From: an uncultured Christensenella sp.
Lineage (GTDB): Bacteria; Bacillota; Clostridia; Christensenellales; Borkfalkiaceae
NCBI GenBank assembly: GCA_910578065.1
Contig: CAJTPB010000003.1
Span: 48,357 to 112,356, forward strand
Direction of reading: 5' to 3'
DNA: 64,000 nucleotides
The position numbers and the translations under genes were made by a program. Below the pieces are notes generated by a model that saw only the letters and a list, made by a program, of their open reading frames with translations, was not told the DNA's origin and did no database searches. Positions within the stretch are counted from its first letter, which is position 1. Every line of letters starts with the position of its first letter. Positions 37,901-46,351 of the stretch are shown piece by piece.

Positions 37901-38493
37901 CCATGCTCAAAGCGGAATTGGTAAAACCCAACGAAAACGGCGGGGAACACAAGGTTATCGTAACTACGCCGAACGGCTTTGCTCCCGATACGGAACTTGT
38001 TGTAACGGAAATCGCAAATGAAAATTACGCGCAATACGACAGCGTCGCCCAAACGGTAAACGGCGAAATCAATCTTGTGTACGACGTAACGTTACAAAGC
38101 GGCGGCGTAACCGTTCAGCCGGACGGCACGCTTACGATAAAGCTGCGTATTCCCGAAAATCTGCAAGGCAAAAATTTCAAGCTGTTCCACTTGCACGAAA
38201 GCGAGGCGGCGGATATGGAATATACGATAAACGGCAATTATGCCGTAGTGAATACCGATAGGCTTTCGGAATTTATCTTCGTAGGCGAAAAGGCGGTTAT
38301 CTCTGGCGGAAACGGACTTTCCGCAGGGGCGATCGCAGGCGTCACGATCGGCGTTATTGCAGCCGTTTTGCTTGCCGTATACGTTGCGCTGTACTTCGCT
38401 CTTTACCGTAAGGGGAATTTGAAGGGGGAAGCGTTCGACGTAATCTACACGCCGATGAACGCTGTCTTTAACAAGAAAGCGCAAAACGAATAA
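34918..38493 (+). CDS. Large beta-helix/Cys-repeat surface protein with C-terminal anchor
   Basis: This 1191-aa protein has a signal peptide (about 1-37). Two beta-helix regions (about 45-330 and 390-640) contain LDLNGHKLSI/LDLNGHTVTG strands and repeated FTMNGG-type turns with SGGGV. A Cys-rich region follows (about 650-1000) with repeated CxxC knuckles such as CTACNHEE, CTVCNETD and CTRCEEKT, then a beta-sandwich and a transmembrane helix near 1142-1165 with a short cytoplasmic tail. There is no LPxTG motif. AAGAGGTG precedes the ATG. It is probably an adhesin or envelope protein, possibly controlled by the divergent two-component system. Confidence 0.8.
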   Translation: MFFRIKKHVICVIAFLFLTLLGVIGAVTFTQEKQTAFATVMENGNFRVYDGSGAFHSGYEDISSAWGAAMSLSFKQVNDKVKTATVKMFADAEVADTLDIYSANFTVALDLNGHKLSISTKGESVINSSGTFTLLDSDPTATNSIISYARGNTPQTVEISGGVITGATGNSAVLINGGAFNMQGGTVAGNVITYKWGGAVNPGVVFTMTGGAITENVNTAGGVGGMHVQGVSVKLSGAIKIDGNTSCTNINDSERAEGNFGFDYNAKIVVNGALNDGAGNNARIGLTLMDDYAQFGATISRDYKTYHEGEAADKYFYSDNYQKCPQIDYYGGEVVFSGHSGFKNYENEGDKHSAVCNNCGVRITSEHSFSSSGKCACSAQAAASVGNSFYTDIEQAWAAAKTAGTATIKMFDDASLISNLFVSQNENTNITLDLNGHTVTGTSGNIVFNINSGNTFILKDSAGGGKITCGNNGVYVGVNATFTMEGGEISGNGNNDTYSGGGVSNDGTFTMNGGVISGNTAEQGGGVSNGGTFTMNGGTIKGNAAVNSGGGVCVKDGGKFNVSGIVQIFENTVDNKANNVQFLSIQTITVVGNLDSNATIGVYMESAGNAATGYSQSEDPTDYFVSDNDKLNCIYNDNGTVKFAEHDFANGTYQCTAEEHWKVCANCDVQDESNKTAHGGGTATCTQKAVCSVCNSEYGVLTAHVAGAAVQENLVDATCVQKGSYDEITYCVGCGAELSRTEKTIEKRAHTYGNWEITLDATCSAQGSKKHGCTACNHEETQAIAIDADAHSFSEWTESERADCTHKGEETRVCAYNIGHKQTRETDALGHTWGPDSVRVEPTCTTDGSVTGTCTVCNETDIEILVKLGHDLVQHEAQAATCTQIGWNAYESCSRCEHTTYAEIAALRHDFSTEFTLDKAASCTEKGSKSKHCTRCEEKTEVTEIPLSSHTLSHVDRAEATVTANGNIAHWACAVCEKKFSDENAVNEIENVIIPMLKAELVKPNENGGEHKVIVTTPNGFAPDTELVVTEIANENYAQYDSVAQTVNGEINLVYDVTLQSGGVTVQPDGTLTIKLRIPENLQGKNFKLFHLHESEAADMEYTINGNYAVVNTDRLSEFIFVGEKAVISGGNGLSAGAIAGVTIGVIAAVLLAVYVALYFALYRKGNLKGEAFDVIYTPMNAVFNKKAQNE
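36415..36558 (+). repeat. 72-bp in-frame tandem repeat in the surface-protein gene
   Basis: Two adjacent units begin GGCGGAGGCGTATCGAAT at 36415 and 36487, a period of 72 bases (24 codons). They encode GGGVSNxGTFTMNGGxISGN-type coils of the beta-helix. A partial, more diverged unit precedes them. Near-identity of the two copies suggests recent duplication and possible length variation. Confidence 0.75.
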
Positions 38494-38735
38494 TCGGGGA
38501 AGCATCGCATAGTTCTATAATTCATTTGCAGAATTTGAAACCAAAGTCAACTGTGGGAATGAAGCCTGCGGTTGGCTTTGTCTTTTCGTTATCTGCCGCA
38601 TTTTCGTTCGAAGCGGTAAAGGTGAAATTATTTGAAAAACAAAATATTTATAAACGGCGTTTTGTAATAAAATATCGACAAAATGCGGCAAAATACTGCA
38701 AATTTTTGTCATATAAAACAATTACGAACAGATTG
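38494..38735. other. Intergenic stretch with a candidate terminator and an inverted repeat
   Basis: After the surface-protein stop, CAAAGTCAAC (38542-38551) pairs with GTTGGCTTTG (38571-38580) ahead of TCTTTT, a candidate terminator with a large loop. Further on, TGCCGCATTTT (38594-38604) is an exact inverted repeat of AAAATGCGGCA (38680-38690). I see no gene in this stretch. Confidence 0.45.
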
Positions 38736-38764
38736 TTGACAGAAGCCTGTACGCATGGTATAAT
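38736..38764 (+). promoter_or_regulatory. Perfect consensus promoter of the polysaccharide cluster
   Basis: TTGACA (38736-38741), a 17-base spacer and TATAAT (38759-38764) match the vegetative consensus exactly. The first intact gene starts at 39159, so the transcript would carry a leader of about 390 bases holding a sugar-transferase remnant. This is the only strong promoter seen before 60018. Confidence 0.85.
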
Positions 38765-38889
38765 AGATATAAAATAATGAAATTTTATCACTTTGTTTGC
38801 GCTGGATCGTACCGTTTCGGCGCATTCGAAAGACGACGAGGGGATTTCGTATTGCGTGCCGAGTAAAGGTTCGGAAATGGAAATGAATT

Positions 38890-39117
38890 TGTATTCCGAG
38901 AGAAGTGGACGAATATACGCAATATCAGTTTCATCGGTTAGACGTAAAAGGCGGTTTGCTGTGTTTGTGGCAGATTCAAAAAAATCGCAACAAACTTTCT
39001 TTTCAAGAGTGGGTAGAACTCGACTTAGAGTATATCCGCAGGCAAAGCGTTTGGTTAGACTTAAAAATAATTTTTAAAGGCGCATTCATGGTCGTGTTCG
39101 ACCATAGCGGAGAGTAG
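38890..39117 (+). pseudogene. C-terminal remnant of a bacterial sugar transferase
   Basis: The frame reading IPREVDEYTQYQFHRL, then VKGGLLCLWQ, then WVELDLEYIRRQSVWLDLKII and ending at TAG 39115-39117 is the C-terminal third of an initiating polyprenyl-phosphate sugar-phosphotransferase (compare VKPGLTGYWQ and WLDIKIIFK in the gene at 44299). An in-frame TGA lies just upstream, and the N-terminal membrane and catalytic parts are gone. The bases between the promoter and 38890 encode no recognisable piece of the same family. It is a likely scar of cluster exchange. Confidence 0.7.
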
Positions 39118-39158
39118 TTCTCCGATAGAGGACGGGCGTTCGTCCAAAGAGAAAACTT

Positions 39159-40223
39159 ATGAATATTTATGGCATTATAATGGCTGGCGGCGGCGGAACT
39201 CGTTTTTGGCCGTTATCGAGAAAATCCACGCCTAAACAGCTTTTAAATTTAAGCGGTAAAGACGTTATGGTAAACGAGGCGATCGACAGATTGGCATCGG
39301 TCGCTCCGCGCGATAATATTTTTATCGTGACGAATCGAAATCAAAAAGATAAAATGCAGCAGGTGACGGCGGGAAGAATCGTGCCCGATCACATTCTTTC
39401 CGAGCCTTCTGCAAGGAATACAGCCGCGTGCATAGGGTACGCGGCTATCAAACTTTTAAAAACGTACGGCGACGGGATCATGGTGATCACCCCGTCCGAT
39501 GCCTATATCAAAAACAATGCGGCGTTTACGCAAACGCTGAATCGGGCGATCAAAGGGGCGGAAGAAGGGGAACATTTGGTTACGATCGGCATAGAACCGA
39601 CTTTCCCCGCAACCGGATACGGTTACATTCAATATGAGGAATCGAAAAACGAGGCAAAGCTCGTAAAGCGCTTTGTCGAAAAACCTTCGTTTGAGCGCGC
39701 CGTGCAATACCTTGCCGAAGGCGGTTATGTATGGAACAGCGGCATGTTCATATGGAAGATTTCCGTCATTTTGGAACAATTCCGCTTATATTTGCCCGAT
39801 ATTTACGAAGATTTAATGAAAATCGGCGAAAAAATAGGGCTTTCGGAAGAAGAGGTAACTCTTTCGCGCATTTATCCCGAGATCCGCTCGGTTTCGGTTG
39901 ACGTCGGGATCATGGAAAAAGCGCAAGATATTTTGGTTGTGCCCGGGGAGTTCGGGTGGAGCGACGTAGGCAGTTGGGACATGTTAGGCGTACTGCATTC
40001 CAAAGACGAAGGCGGGAACGTTTCCGTCGGCAACGTCGTCCAAATCGATGCGAAAGACTCTGTGTTCTATTCGAGCGGAAAACTCGTTGCGGCGGTCGGC
40101 GTGGAGAATTTGATCGTAGTAGAAACGCCCGACGCCGTGCTTGTATGCCCTAAAGACAAAGCGCAAGACGTAAAAAAGATGGTCGATCGCTTAAAGTCGG
40201 AAGGAAAGGAGGAACTGCTGTGA
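39159..40223 (+). CDS. manC: Mannose-1-phosphate guanylyltransferase
   Basis: This 354-aa nucleotidyltransferase makes GDP-mannose from mannose-1-P and GTP. The signature IMAGGGGTRFWPLSRKSTPKQ is at the N-terminus, with FVEKPSFE near 168 and the late FGWSDVGSWD. It is of the short GMP type without a C-terminal isomerase. It overlaps the phosphohexomutase gene by four bases. First intact gene of the polysaccharide cluster. Confidence 0.92.
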   Translation: MNIYGIIMAGGGGTRFWPLSRKSTPKQLLNLSGKDVMVNEAIDRLASVAPRDNIFIVTNRNQKDKMQQVTAGRIVPDHILSEPSARNTAACIGYAAIKLLKTYGDGIMVITPSDAYIKNNAAFTQTLNRAIKGAEEGEHLVTIGIEPTFPATGYGYIQYEESKNEAKLVKRFVEKPSFERAVQYLAEGGYVWNSGMFIWKISVILEQFRLYLPDIYEDLMKIGEKIGLSEEEVTLSRIYPEIRSVSVDVGIMEKAQDILVVPGEFGWSDVGSWDMLGVLHSKDEGGNVSVGNVVQIDAKDSVFYSSGKLVAAVGVENLIVVETPDAVLVCPKDKAQDVKKMVDRLKSEGKEELL

Positions 40224-41989
40224 AAGATTGGCGCTCCGAATATTCCGATTGGTGCAGCGATCCCGTTTTCAGCGACGAAACGCGGGCAGAAGTTTTAGCG
40301 CTGCGCGACGAAGAGGAAATCAAAGACAGATTTTATAAGCAGTTATCGTTCGGCACGGGCGGGCTGCGCGGCGTGATCGGCGCGGGCACCAACCGTATGA
40401 ACGTGTACACGGTGGGAAGAGCGACGCAGGGGCTTGCAAATTTTATCAACGCGCAAACGGAAAACGGCAGCGTTGCGATCGCGTATGACAGCAGAAAAAT
40501 GTCTGCGGAATTTGCGCTCGATTCTGCGTTGATCCTCTGCGCGAACGGGATTAAGGTGTTCTTGTTCGACGGGCTGCGCCCTACGCCCGAATTGTCGTTT
40601 GCGGTGCGCGCGTGCAAGGCAACCGCGGGAATCGTGATCACGGCAAGCCATAATCCCCCCCAATACAACGGTTATAAAGTGTATTGGTCGGACGGCGGGC
40701 AGATCGTACCTCCTTACGATCAGCTGATCATAGAAGAAGTTCATAAAATTTCCGATTTCGGGAAAATTAAGCGTATCTCCCAAGAAGAAGCGACGGCGCG
40801 GGGATTGCTTCATTTTATCGGAAAAGAAATCGACGATTTGTATACTTCGGAACTGAAAAAGTTGATTTTGAATCCAGAAGTTCTTCAAAAACACGCAAAA
40901 AACATCAAAATCGTTTATACCCCTTTAAACGGAACGGGGAATTTACCCGTTCGCAGAATTTTGCGGGAATTGGGTTTTTCCAATGTATGGACGGTGCCCG
41001 AACAGGAAATGCCGGACGGGAATTTTCCTACGCTCGAATATCCCAATCCGGAAGATCCCAAAGCGTTTGCTTATGCGTTGGCTTTGGCGAAAGAAAAGGA
41101 CGCCGATATCGTACTTGCGACCGATCCGGATGCCGACCGTTTGGGGATTTATGCCAAAGATGCCAAAACGGGCGAATACGTTTCGTTTACGGGAAATATG
41201 AGCGGTCTTTTGATCGCAGAGTATCTCCTTTCGCAAAAGGCGGAAAAAGGACTGCTCCCGCATAACAGAAAAGACGGCGCGCTTGTCACAACGGTCGTAT
41301 CGTCTAAAATGGCGTATGAAATTGCGCAAGCGTACGGTCTTTCGGTGATCGAAGTGCTTACCGGATTTAAATATATCGGCGAACAGATCAAATTATTCGA
41401 AGAAGCGCGCAGCCGTATCGGCGGTAAAACGGATTGTACGCAATATGCGTACGAATACCAATTCGGATACGAAGAAAGTTACGGTTGTTTAGTGGGCACG
41501 CATGCGCGGGATAAAGACGCCGTAATGGCGGTAACTGCGCTGTGCGAAGCGGCGGCGTATTATCAAAGCAAAGGGCTTACCCTTTGGGATCAAATGCTGA
41601 ATCTGTATCGAAAATACGGATTTTATAAAGAAGAATTAACCACGTTTACGCTAAAAGGCGCCGACGGCGCGGAACGGATATCTTCGATCATAGAGGAATT
41701 GCGCAAAAATCCTCCCGCTCGATTGGGGGAAGATAGCGTGATTGCCGTGCGCGATTACGAAAAGGGTATTCGCACCGAACTGGCCACCGGTCGTACGGAA
41801 AAAATCGGTTTGCCGAAAAGCAACGTTTTATATTTCGAAACGGAAAATAACGGTTGGTGCTGTGTTCGCCCTTCGGGAACGGAACCGAAAATCAAGTTTT
41901 ATTTCGGCGTAAAAGGCAGTAGTTTAAAGGACGCGGAAACGCGCGTCGGTCGCTTGAAAGATAGCTTGATCGAATTGGTCGGTCAATAA
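40220..41989 (+). CDS. Phosphomannomutase/phosphoglucomutase
   Basis: This 589-aa alpha-D-phosphohexomutase interconverts hexose-6-P and hexose-1-P, feeding both GDP-mannose and CDP-glucose synthesis. The phosphoserine loop is TASHNPPQYNGYK, the metal loop DPDADRLG, and the phosphate-binding loop RPSGTEPKIK. It is of the PgcA-type length. GTG start at 40220 within the previous stop (GTGA), with AAAGGAGG upstream. Confidence 0.92.
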   Translation: MKDWRSEYSDWCSDPVFSDETRAEVLALRDEEEIKDRFYKQLSFGTGGLRGVIGAGTNRMNVYTVGRATQGLANFINAQTENGSVAIAYDSRKMSAEFALDSALILCANGIKVFLFDGLRPTPELSFAVRACKATAGIVITASHNPPQYNGYKVYWSDGGQIVPPYDQLIIEEVHKISDFGKIKRISQEEATARGLLHFIGKEIDDLYTSELKKLILNPEVLQKHAKNIKIVYTPLNGTGNLPVRRILRELGFSNVWTVPEQEMPDGNFPTLEYPNPEDPKAFAYALALAKEKDADIVLATDPDADRLGIYAKDAKTGEYVSFTGNMSGLLIAEYLLSQKAEKGLLPHNRKDGALVTTVVSSKMAYEIAQAYGLSVIEVLTGFKYIGEQIKLFEEARSRIGGKTDCTQYAYEYQFGYEESYGCLVGTHARDKDAVMAVTALCEAAAYYQSKGLTLWDQMLNLYRKYGFYKEELTTFTLKGADGAERISSIIEELRKNPPARLGEDSVIAVRDYEKGIRTELATGRTEKIGLPKSNVLYFETENNGWCCVRPSGTEPKIKFYFGVKGSSLKDAETRVGRLKDSLIELVGQ

Positions 41990-42007
41990 ATAACGGGAAA
42001 TGTAAGT

Positions 42008-44251
42008 ATGAAGTGTTTGGTCTTAGCGGGAGGGAGCAGCGACAGATTGTGGCCGCTTTCGCGCAAGAATTATCCGAAACAATTTATGGAAATCCGCCGC
42101 GGACGTTCGATGTTTCAAGAAGCGATTCTTCGAAACATGCCTTTTTGCGACGAATTTATCATAATAACCAATCGGAAATACGAAAATATCGTTCAAGGTC
42201 AGCTTCAAGATTTCCAAGGACTGAAATACACCGTTTTGATCGAAGAAATTCCGTTAAAAACGGCGCTTTCCGTTGCGCTGGTTGCACTGCGTTCGCAAGA
42301 GGACGAAGAGCTTTTGATCGTTTCGACCGATCATTTGATCGAGGGCGAGTATAACGCCTGCATGATGCAGGTTAAAGAAACGGTAAAAAAGGATAAAGTT
42401 GCCGTTGTCGTCGTAAAGCCCCGCAATCATTCGGAAGGGTATCATTTTATCAGCAGCGTCAACAAAAAAATCGTGCTTTCTTCCCACCGCACCAAAAACA
42501 GTTATTGGGATTGCGGAATTTTTGCGGGGAAAGTTTCCGTGTTTTTGCAATCGTTAGACGAATCGTTTGTCGAGCAAATGAAAAAAGTTCAGCCGCAGGG
42601 GAATATTCTTACAAAGGATATTTTAAAAAAGGTACGGGCGACAAGTTTGGCAAGCGTGCTGCGTACCGAACAAATGCAGCTGGTGCAAGCAAAATTCGAG
42701 TTGGTGCGCATTACCGATATTTCCTCCTACTACAACTATTTCGGAAAAGCGGTAGAAAACAATTCCAACACCATCGGGTATCATAATAAAAACGTCGAAA
42801 TCGTCAACATGGTGCAAGATCAGTTGGTTGTCGCGAACGGACTGCGCAATATAATCATTGCCAACACGCGCGATGCAATTTATATTACGCCCATCGATCA
42901 AGAAGCGGATATTAAAACGGTTGCGAAAAAGTACTATTTGAAAAAGAGCCGTTATTTCGACGAGTGTTCCATTTATTACGAAAAATGGGGCACGAAAGAA
43001 ATTTTAAATCAAACGCAAAATTGCGTCGTAAGCAGAATTACGGTTTATCAAAATCAAATTTTCAAAGAAGAGGGAAAGCGCGGCCGCATTTTAAATTATT
43101 TTGTGGTAGAAGGAAGCGCGAAGATCTATTCGGAAGAAAACGGCGCGTGGGACTGCGGCTTAAACGGCAGCGTTACTTTTCATGCTGAACAGAATTACGA
43201 GATCGCAAACGAGGGAAAAGGCAATCTCGTTTTAATTCAAACGGATAATATCGGCGGGGTAGCGGAAGAAAAGGAAATTAAGCGGGATAGCTGTTTGGTA
43301 AAAATGATCCCCGCTTTAAAAGATTCTATTTGGGGCGGAACGAAGATCCGCGACGTTTTGAAAAAGGACGTCGGAACGATGAAGCGCATCTCCGAAAGTT
43401 GGGAATTATCCGCTCATCCCGCGGGCGAGTCGGTTATCGGCACGGGCGAATATGGCGGCATGACGTTTTCCGAATTTATCAAAGCGATCGGCGAAGAGCA
43501 ATTAGGCTGGAAGGCGCAGGGGTACGAAACCTTTCCGCTTATGATCAAATTTATCGACGCCAAAGAAAGCCTTTCCATTCAAGTGCATCCCGACGACGAA
43601 TATGCGTTCCCCGTCGAAGGCGATTACGGCAAAAACGAAATGTGGTACGTTTTGGAAGCGGACGAGGGGGCGTGCATTTACGACGGTTTCAACCGCAATG
43701 TGACGGAAAAAGAAATACGAGAGCGCATTAAAAACAATACTTTGCTCGAAGTTTTAAACGCGGTTCCCGTAAAAAAGGGAGAAACGTTTTTCCTTCATAC
43801 GGGCACGGTGCATGCGATCGGCGCGGGCTGTTTAATATGCGAAGTGCAGCAATCTTCGAACGTCACGTATCGGCTGTACGATTACGGAAGAAAAGACGCC
43901 GACGGCAATACAAGGGAATTGCATCTTGAAAAAGCGTTAGACGTTTTAAATACCGAAAAGATGAAGTCGGATCCCTGCGAACAAAACGAAGTATGCAATT
44001 TCGAAGGATATACAAAACAGCTTTTAGGGCAATGCAAATACTTTGCCGTAAATAAGTACGAGATCGAAGGGGAGCTTGCGCTCGCTTCGAACGAATCTTC
44101 GTTTAAAGTTATCGTTGTGATCGAAGGAAGCGGTACGATTTCGAACGGCGAACATGTATTCGAAACAAAATTCGGCGACACATGGTTTTGCGGGTGTCGG
44201 GATGTTGTGCAATTATGCGGAAATTTAAAGATTTTAGCGGTAAGTGTATAA
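42008..44251 (+). CDS. Fusion: guanylyltransferase-like, cupin and type I mannose-6-phosphate isomerase
   Basis: This 747-aa protein has three parts. Residues 1-265 resemble mannose-1-P guanylyltransferase (LAGGSSDRLWPLSRKNYPKQF). About 325-415 is a cupin like the isomerase part of type II ManC/AlgA enzymes (WGTKEILNQ, VVEGSAKI). About 425-680 is a type I ManA isomerase with metal ligands in QVHPDDEYA, EMWYVLEADE and HTGTVHAIGAG. The N-terminal loop has SSD where active enzymes usually have GGGT, so transferase activity is uncertain. With the genes at 39159 and 40220 it covers fructose-6-P to GDP-mannose. Confidence 0.85.
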   Translation: MKCLVLAGGSSDRLWPLSRKNYPKQFMEIRRGRSMFQEAILRNMPFCDEFIIITNRKYENIVQGQLQDFQGLKYTVLIEEIPLKTALSVALVALRSQEDEELLIVSTDHLIEGEYNACMMQVKETVKKDKVAVVVVKPRNHSEGYHFISSVNKKIVLSSHRTKNSYWDCGIFAGKVSVFLQSLDESFVEQMKKVQPQGNILTKDILKKVRATSLASVLRTEQMQLVQAKFELVRITDISSYYNYFGKAVENNSNTIGYHNKNVEIVNMVQDQLVVANGLRNIIIANTRDAIYITPIDQEADIKTVAKKYYLKKSRYFDECSIYYEKWGTKEILNQTQNCVVSRITVYQNQIFKEEGKRGRILNYFVVEGSAKIYSEENGAWDCGLNGSVTFHAEQNYEIANEGKGNLVLIQTDNIGGVAEEKEIKRDSCLVKMIPALKDSIWGGTKIRDVLKKDVGTMKRISESWELSAHPAGESVIGTGEYGGMTFSEFIKAIGEEQLGWKAQGYETFPLMIKFIDAKESLSIQVHPDDEYAFPVEGDYGKNEMWYVLEADEGACIYDGFNRNVTEKEIRERIKNNTLLEVLNAVPVKKGETFFLHTGTVHAIGAGCLICEVQQSSNVTYRLYDYGRKDADGNTRELHLEKALDVLNTEKMKSDPCEQNEVCNFEGYTKQLLGQCKYFAVNKYEIEGELALASNESSFKVIVVIEGSGTISNGEHVFETKFGDTWFCGCRDVVQLCGNLKILAVSV

Positions 44252-44298
44252 TCATTATAGTACAATAAAGTGTTTTACTAGCCGAGGATGGACATACA

Positions 44299-45162
44299 AT
44301 GAGCGAAAAAATTAAGTTGACCCATAATATAATTGAAGACGAAATTGCCGAGGATAAATCGATCGACGATTCTATTTACGATGAAATTTCGCAATCGGCG
44401 ATACAAGCTGTAAACAGTAAAGTACTGACGGATGAACGGTCTGACGGAAGCGCAAAATACATATCCGATTATGTGCCGAAAAAACGTAAAGGTTTTAGCG
44501 TATTTATTTATATTTTGCTGAAACGTATATTCGATTTTTTGTCATCGCTTTGTGTTAGTTTGCTTTTGTTGTTGCCGATTATCTTAATCACGTTTATTAT
44601 TGTTTGTAAAGACCATGGCAGTCCGTTTTATAAACAAAGGCGACAAGGCAAAAAGGATAAGCCTTTAAAAATTTGGAAATTTCGCAGTATGAAAAAGGGC
44701 GCGGACCGTTTAGAAAAAATGCTTACGCCCGAGCAACTGGAAGAATACAGGCGCGAATATAAGTTGAATGACGATCCAAGATTGATTGGTTATAAAAAAG
44801 CCGGCGACGGGGAAAAAGGAAGATGTTTCGGTGCGAAAATCAGAAAAACTTCCATAGACGAATTTCCGCAAATTCTTTTTAATATATGCATTTTGGGGAA
44901 TATGTCTGTCGTTGGACCTCGTCCGTTGTTAGATGAGGAACTGAATAAATATTATTCTGCGGAACAAAGAGCGTTGTTGCTTTCGGTGAAGCCCGGTCTT
45001 ACAGGATATTGGCAGGCATATGCAAGAAATAACGCGACTTACGAAAGCGGCGAACGGCAAAAGATGGAACTTTATTATATCGAACATCGGTCTATATGGT
45101 TGGATATAAAAATAATATTTAAAACGTTTTTCGGCGTATTAAAACGAGACGGCGCTAAATAA
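44299..45162 (+). CDS. Initiating polyprenyl-phosphate sugar phosphotransferase
   Basis: This 287-aa membrane protein transfers the first sugar-1-phosphate to undecaprenyl phosphate. A charged N-terminus (1-70) precedes one membrane segment (about 80-105) and the catalytic domain with FYKQRRQGKKDKPLKIWKFRSM, KTSIDEFPQ, SVVGPRPLL and VKPGLTGYWQ. The N-terminal four-helix/CoA-binding region of WcaJ-type proteins is absent. GAGGA lies before the ATG. The remnant at 38890 came from another member of this family. Confidence 0.92.
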   Translation: MSEKIKLTHNIIEDEIAEDKSIDDSIYDEISQSAIQAVNSKVLTDERSDGSAKYISDYVPKKRKGFSVFIYILLKRIFDFLSSLCVSLLLLLPIILITFIIVCKDHGSPFYKQRRQGKKDKPLKIWKFRSMKKGADRLEKMLTPEQLEEYRREYKLNDDPRLIGYKKAGDGEKGRCFGAKIRKTSIDEFPQILFNICILGNMSVVGPRPLLDEELNKYYSAEQRALLLSVKPGLTGYWQAYARNNATYESGERQKMELYYIEHRSIWLDIKIIFKTFFGVLKRDGAK

Positions 45163-45193
45163 AATAATTTTTTGCTTATTTTTGGAGCTTACA

Positions 45194-46333
45194 ATGAAAA
45201 TACTTCAAATTTGTAGTTATATGTATCCTCATATCGGCGGGATCGAACAAGTCGCTCGGGATTGTGCGAATGCATTAAAAAACGATTGTGAACAGAAAAT
45301 TATTTGCTTTAATCACGAAAAGGGAAATCTTATAGACGAAGTGGACGGTATTTCCGTAATTCGCGCCGGTTGTTTTGCAAAAATTGCATCTCAATCGCTA
45401 TCGGTTTCGTTTGGGAAGTTATTGAAAAAAACGCTTAAAGACTTTAAGCCCGACGTGATTATTTTTCATTATCCAAACCCGTTTGCCGCACATTATCTGC
45501 TGAAACACATAAAAAAATATCCGAATATTAAACTGATTTTGTATTGGCATTTAGACATTACAAAACAAAAATTATTGGGGAAGTTTTTTAAAGGACAAAC
45601 AAAAAGGTTAATTCGAAGAGCGGCAAAAATCTTTGCGACAAGTCCGAATTATATTGACGGAAGTTTTTATTTATCTGAAAATAAAGATAAATGCGAGGTG
45701 TTGTCGTGCTGCGTTGCCCAAGAACGCATAAAAATCAGCGATAAAGAAATTGCGCTTGCAAATGCAATTCGGGAAGAAAACAAGGGAAAAACGATATGTC
45801 TTGCCATGGGTAGGCATGTACCCTATAAGGGATTGGAATATTTGGTAAAAGCAAGCGCATTTTTAAGCGGCGAATATCGCATATACATCGGCGGTCAAGG
45901 TCCGTTGACCGATTCTTTAATTGCGCTTGCCCAAAATGATAAAAAAATTACATTTCTCGGAAAAGTCAGTTTAGAACTTTTAAAAGCATACATACAGGCG
46001 TGCGATATTTTTTGCTTTCCCTCTATTACAAAAAACGAGGCGTTTGGTATTGCATTGGCGGAAGCGATGGGATGCGGAAAACCGGCAGTTACGTTTACGA
46101 TTAAAGGAAGCGGCGTTAATTATGTTTCGCTCAACGGCGTTACCGGAATCGAAGTGGAAAATAGCAATGCCGAAAAGTATGCCGAAGCGATTAAAGAGTT
46201 GGCTTTAAACAAAGAACTTCGTGTGCAATATGGCGCAAACGCTCAAAAGCGAGTAGAAGAACTCTTTACCGAAGAAGTATTTCAAAGAAAGTTAAAGTCG
46301 GTAATAGCATCATTGTTCGGCAATGCAAAATAA
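45194..46333 (+). CDS. Glycosyltransferase family 4
   Basis: This 379-aa GT-B glycosyltransferase has the GGIEQVARD N-terminal loop and the EX7E-type donor site ENEAFGIALAEAMGCGKP. TTGGAGC precedes ATG 45194; the in-frame TTG at 45182 overlaps that site and was rejected. The gene opens a clearly A+T-richer block. Donor and acceptor are unknown; GDP-mannose is available. Confidence 0.88.
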   Translation: MKILQICSYMYPHIGGIEQVARDCANALKNDCEQKIICFNHEKGNLIDEVDGISVIRAGCFAKIASQSLSVSFGKLLKKTLKDFKPDVIIFHYPNPFAAHYLLKHIKKYPNIKLILYWHLDITKQKLLGKFFKGQTKRLIRRAAKIFATSPNYIDGSFYLSENKDKCEVLSCCVAQERIKISDKEIALANAIREENKGKTICLAMGRHVPYKGLEYLVKASAFLSGEYRIYIGGQGPLTDSLIALAQNDKKITFLGKVSLELLKAYIQACDIFCFPSITKNEAFGIALAEAMGCGKPAVTFTIKGSGVNYVSLNGVTGIEVENSNAEKYAEAIKELALNKELRVQYGANAQKRVEELFTEEVFQRKLKSVIASLFGNAK

Positions 46334-46351
46334 CACGAAAAGGGAACGTAG

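Noticed and set aside
38793..39077. 94-codon plus-strand frame after the cluster promoter
   Set aside because: It overlaps the sugar-transferase remnant out of frame, starts at TTG and has no family match by eye.
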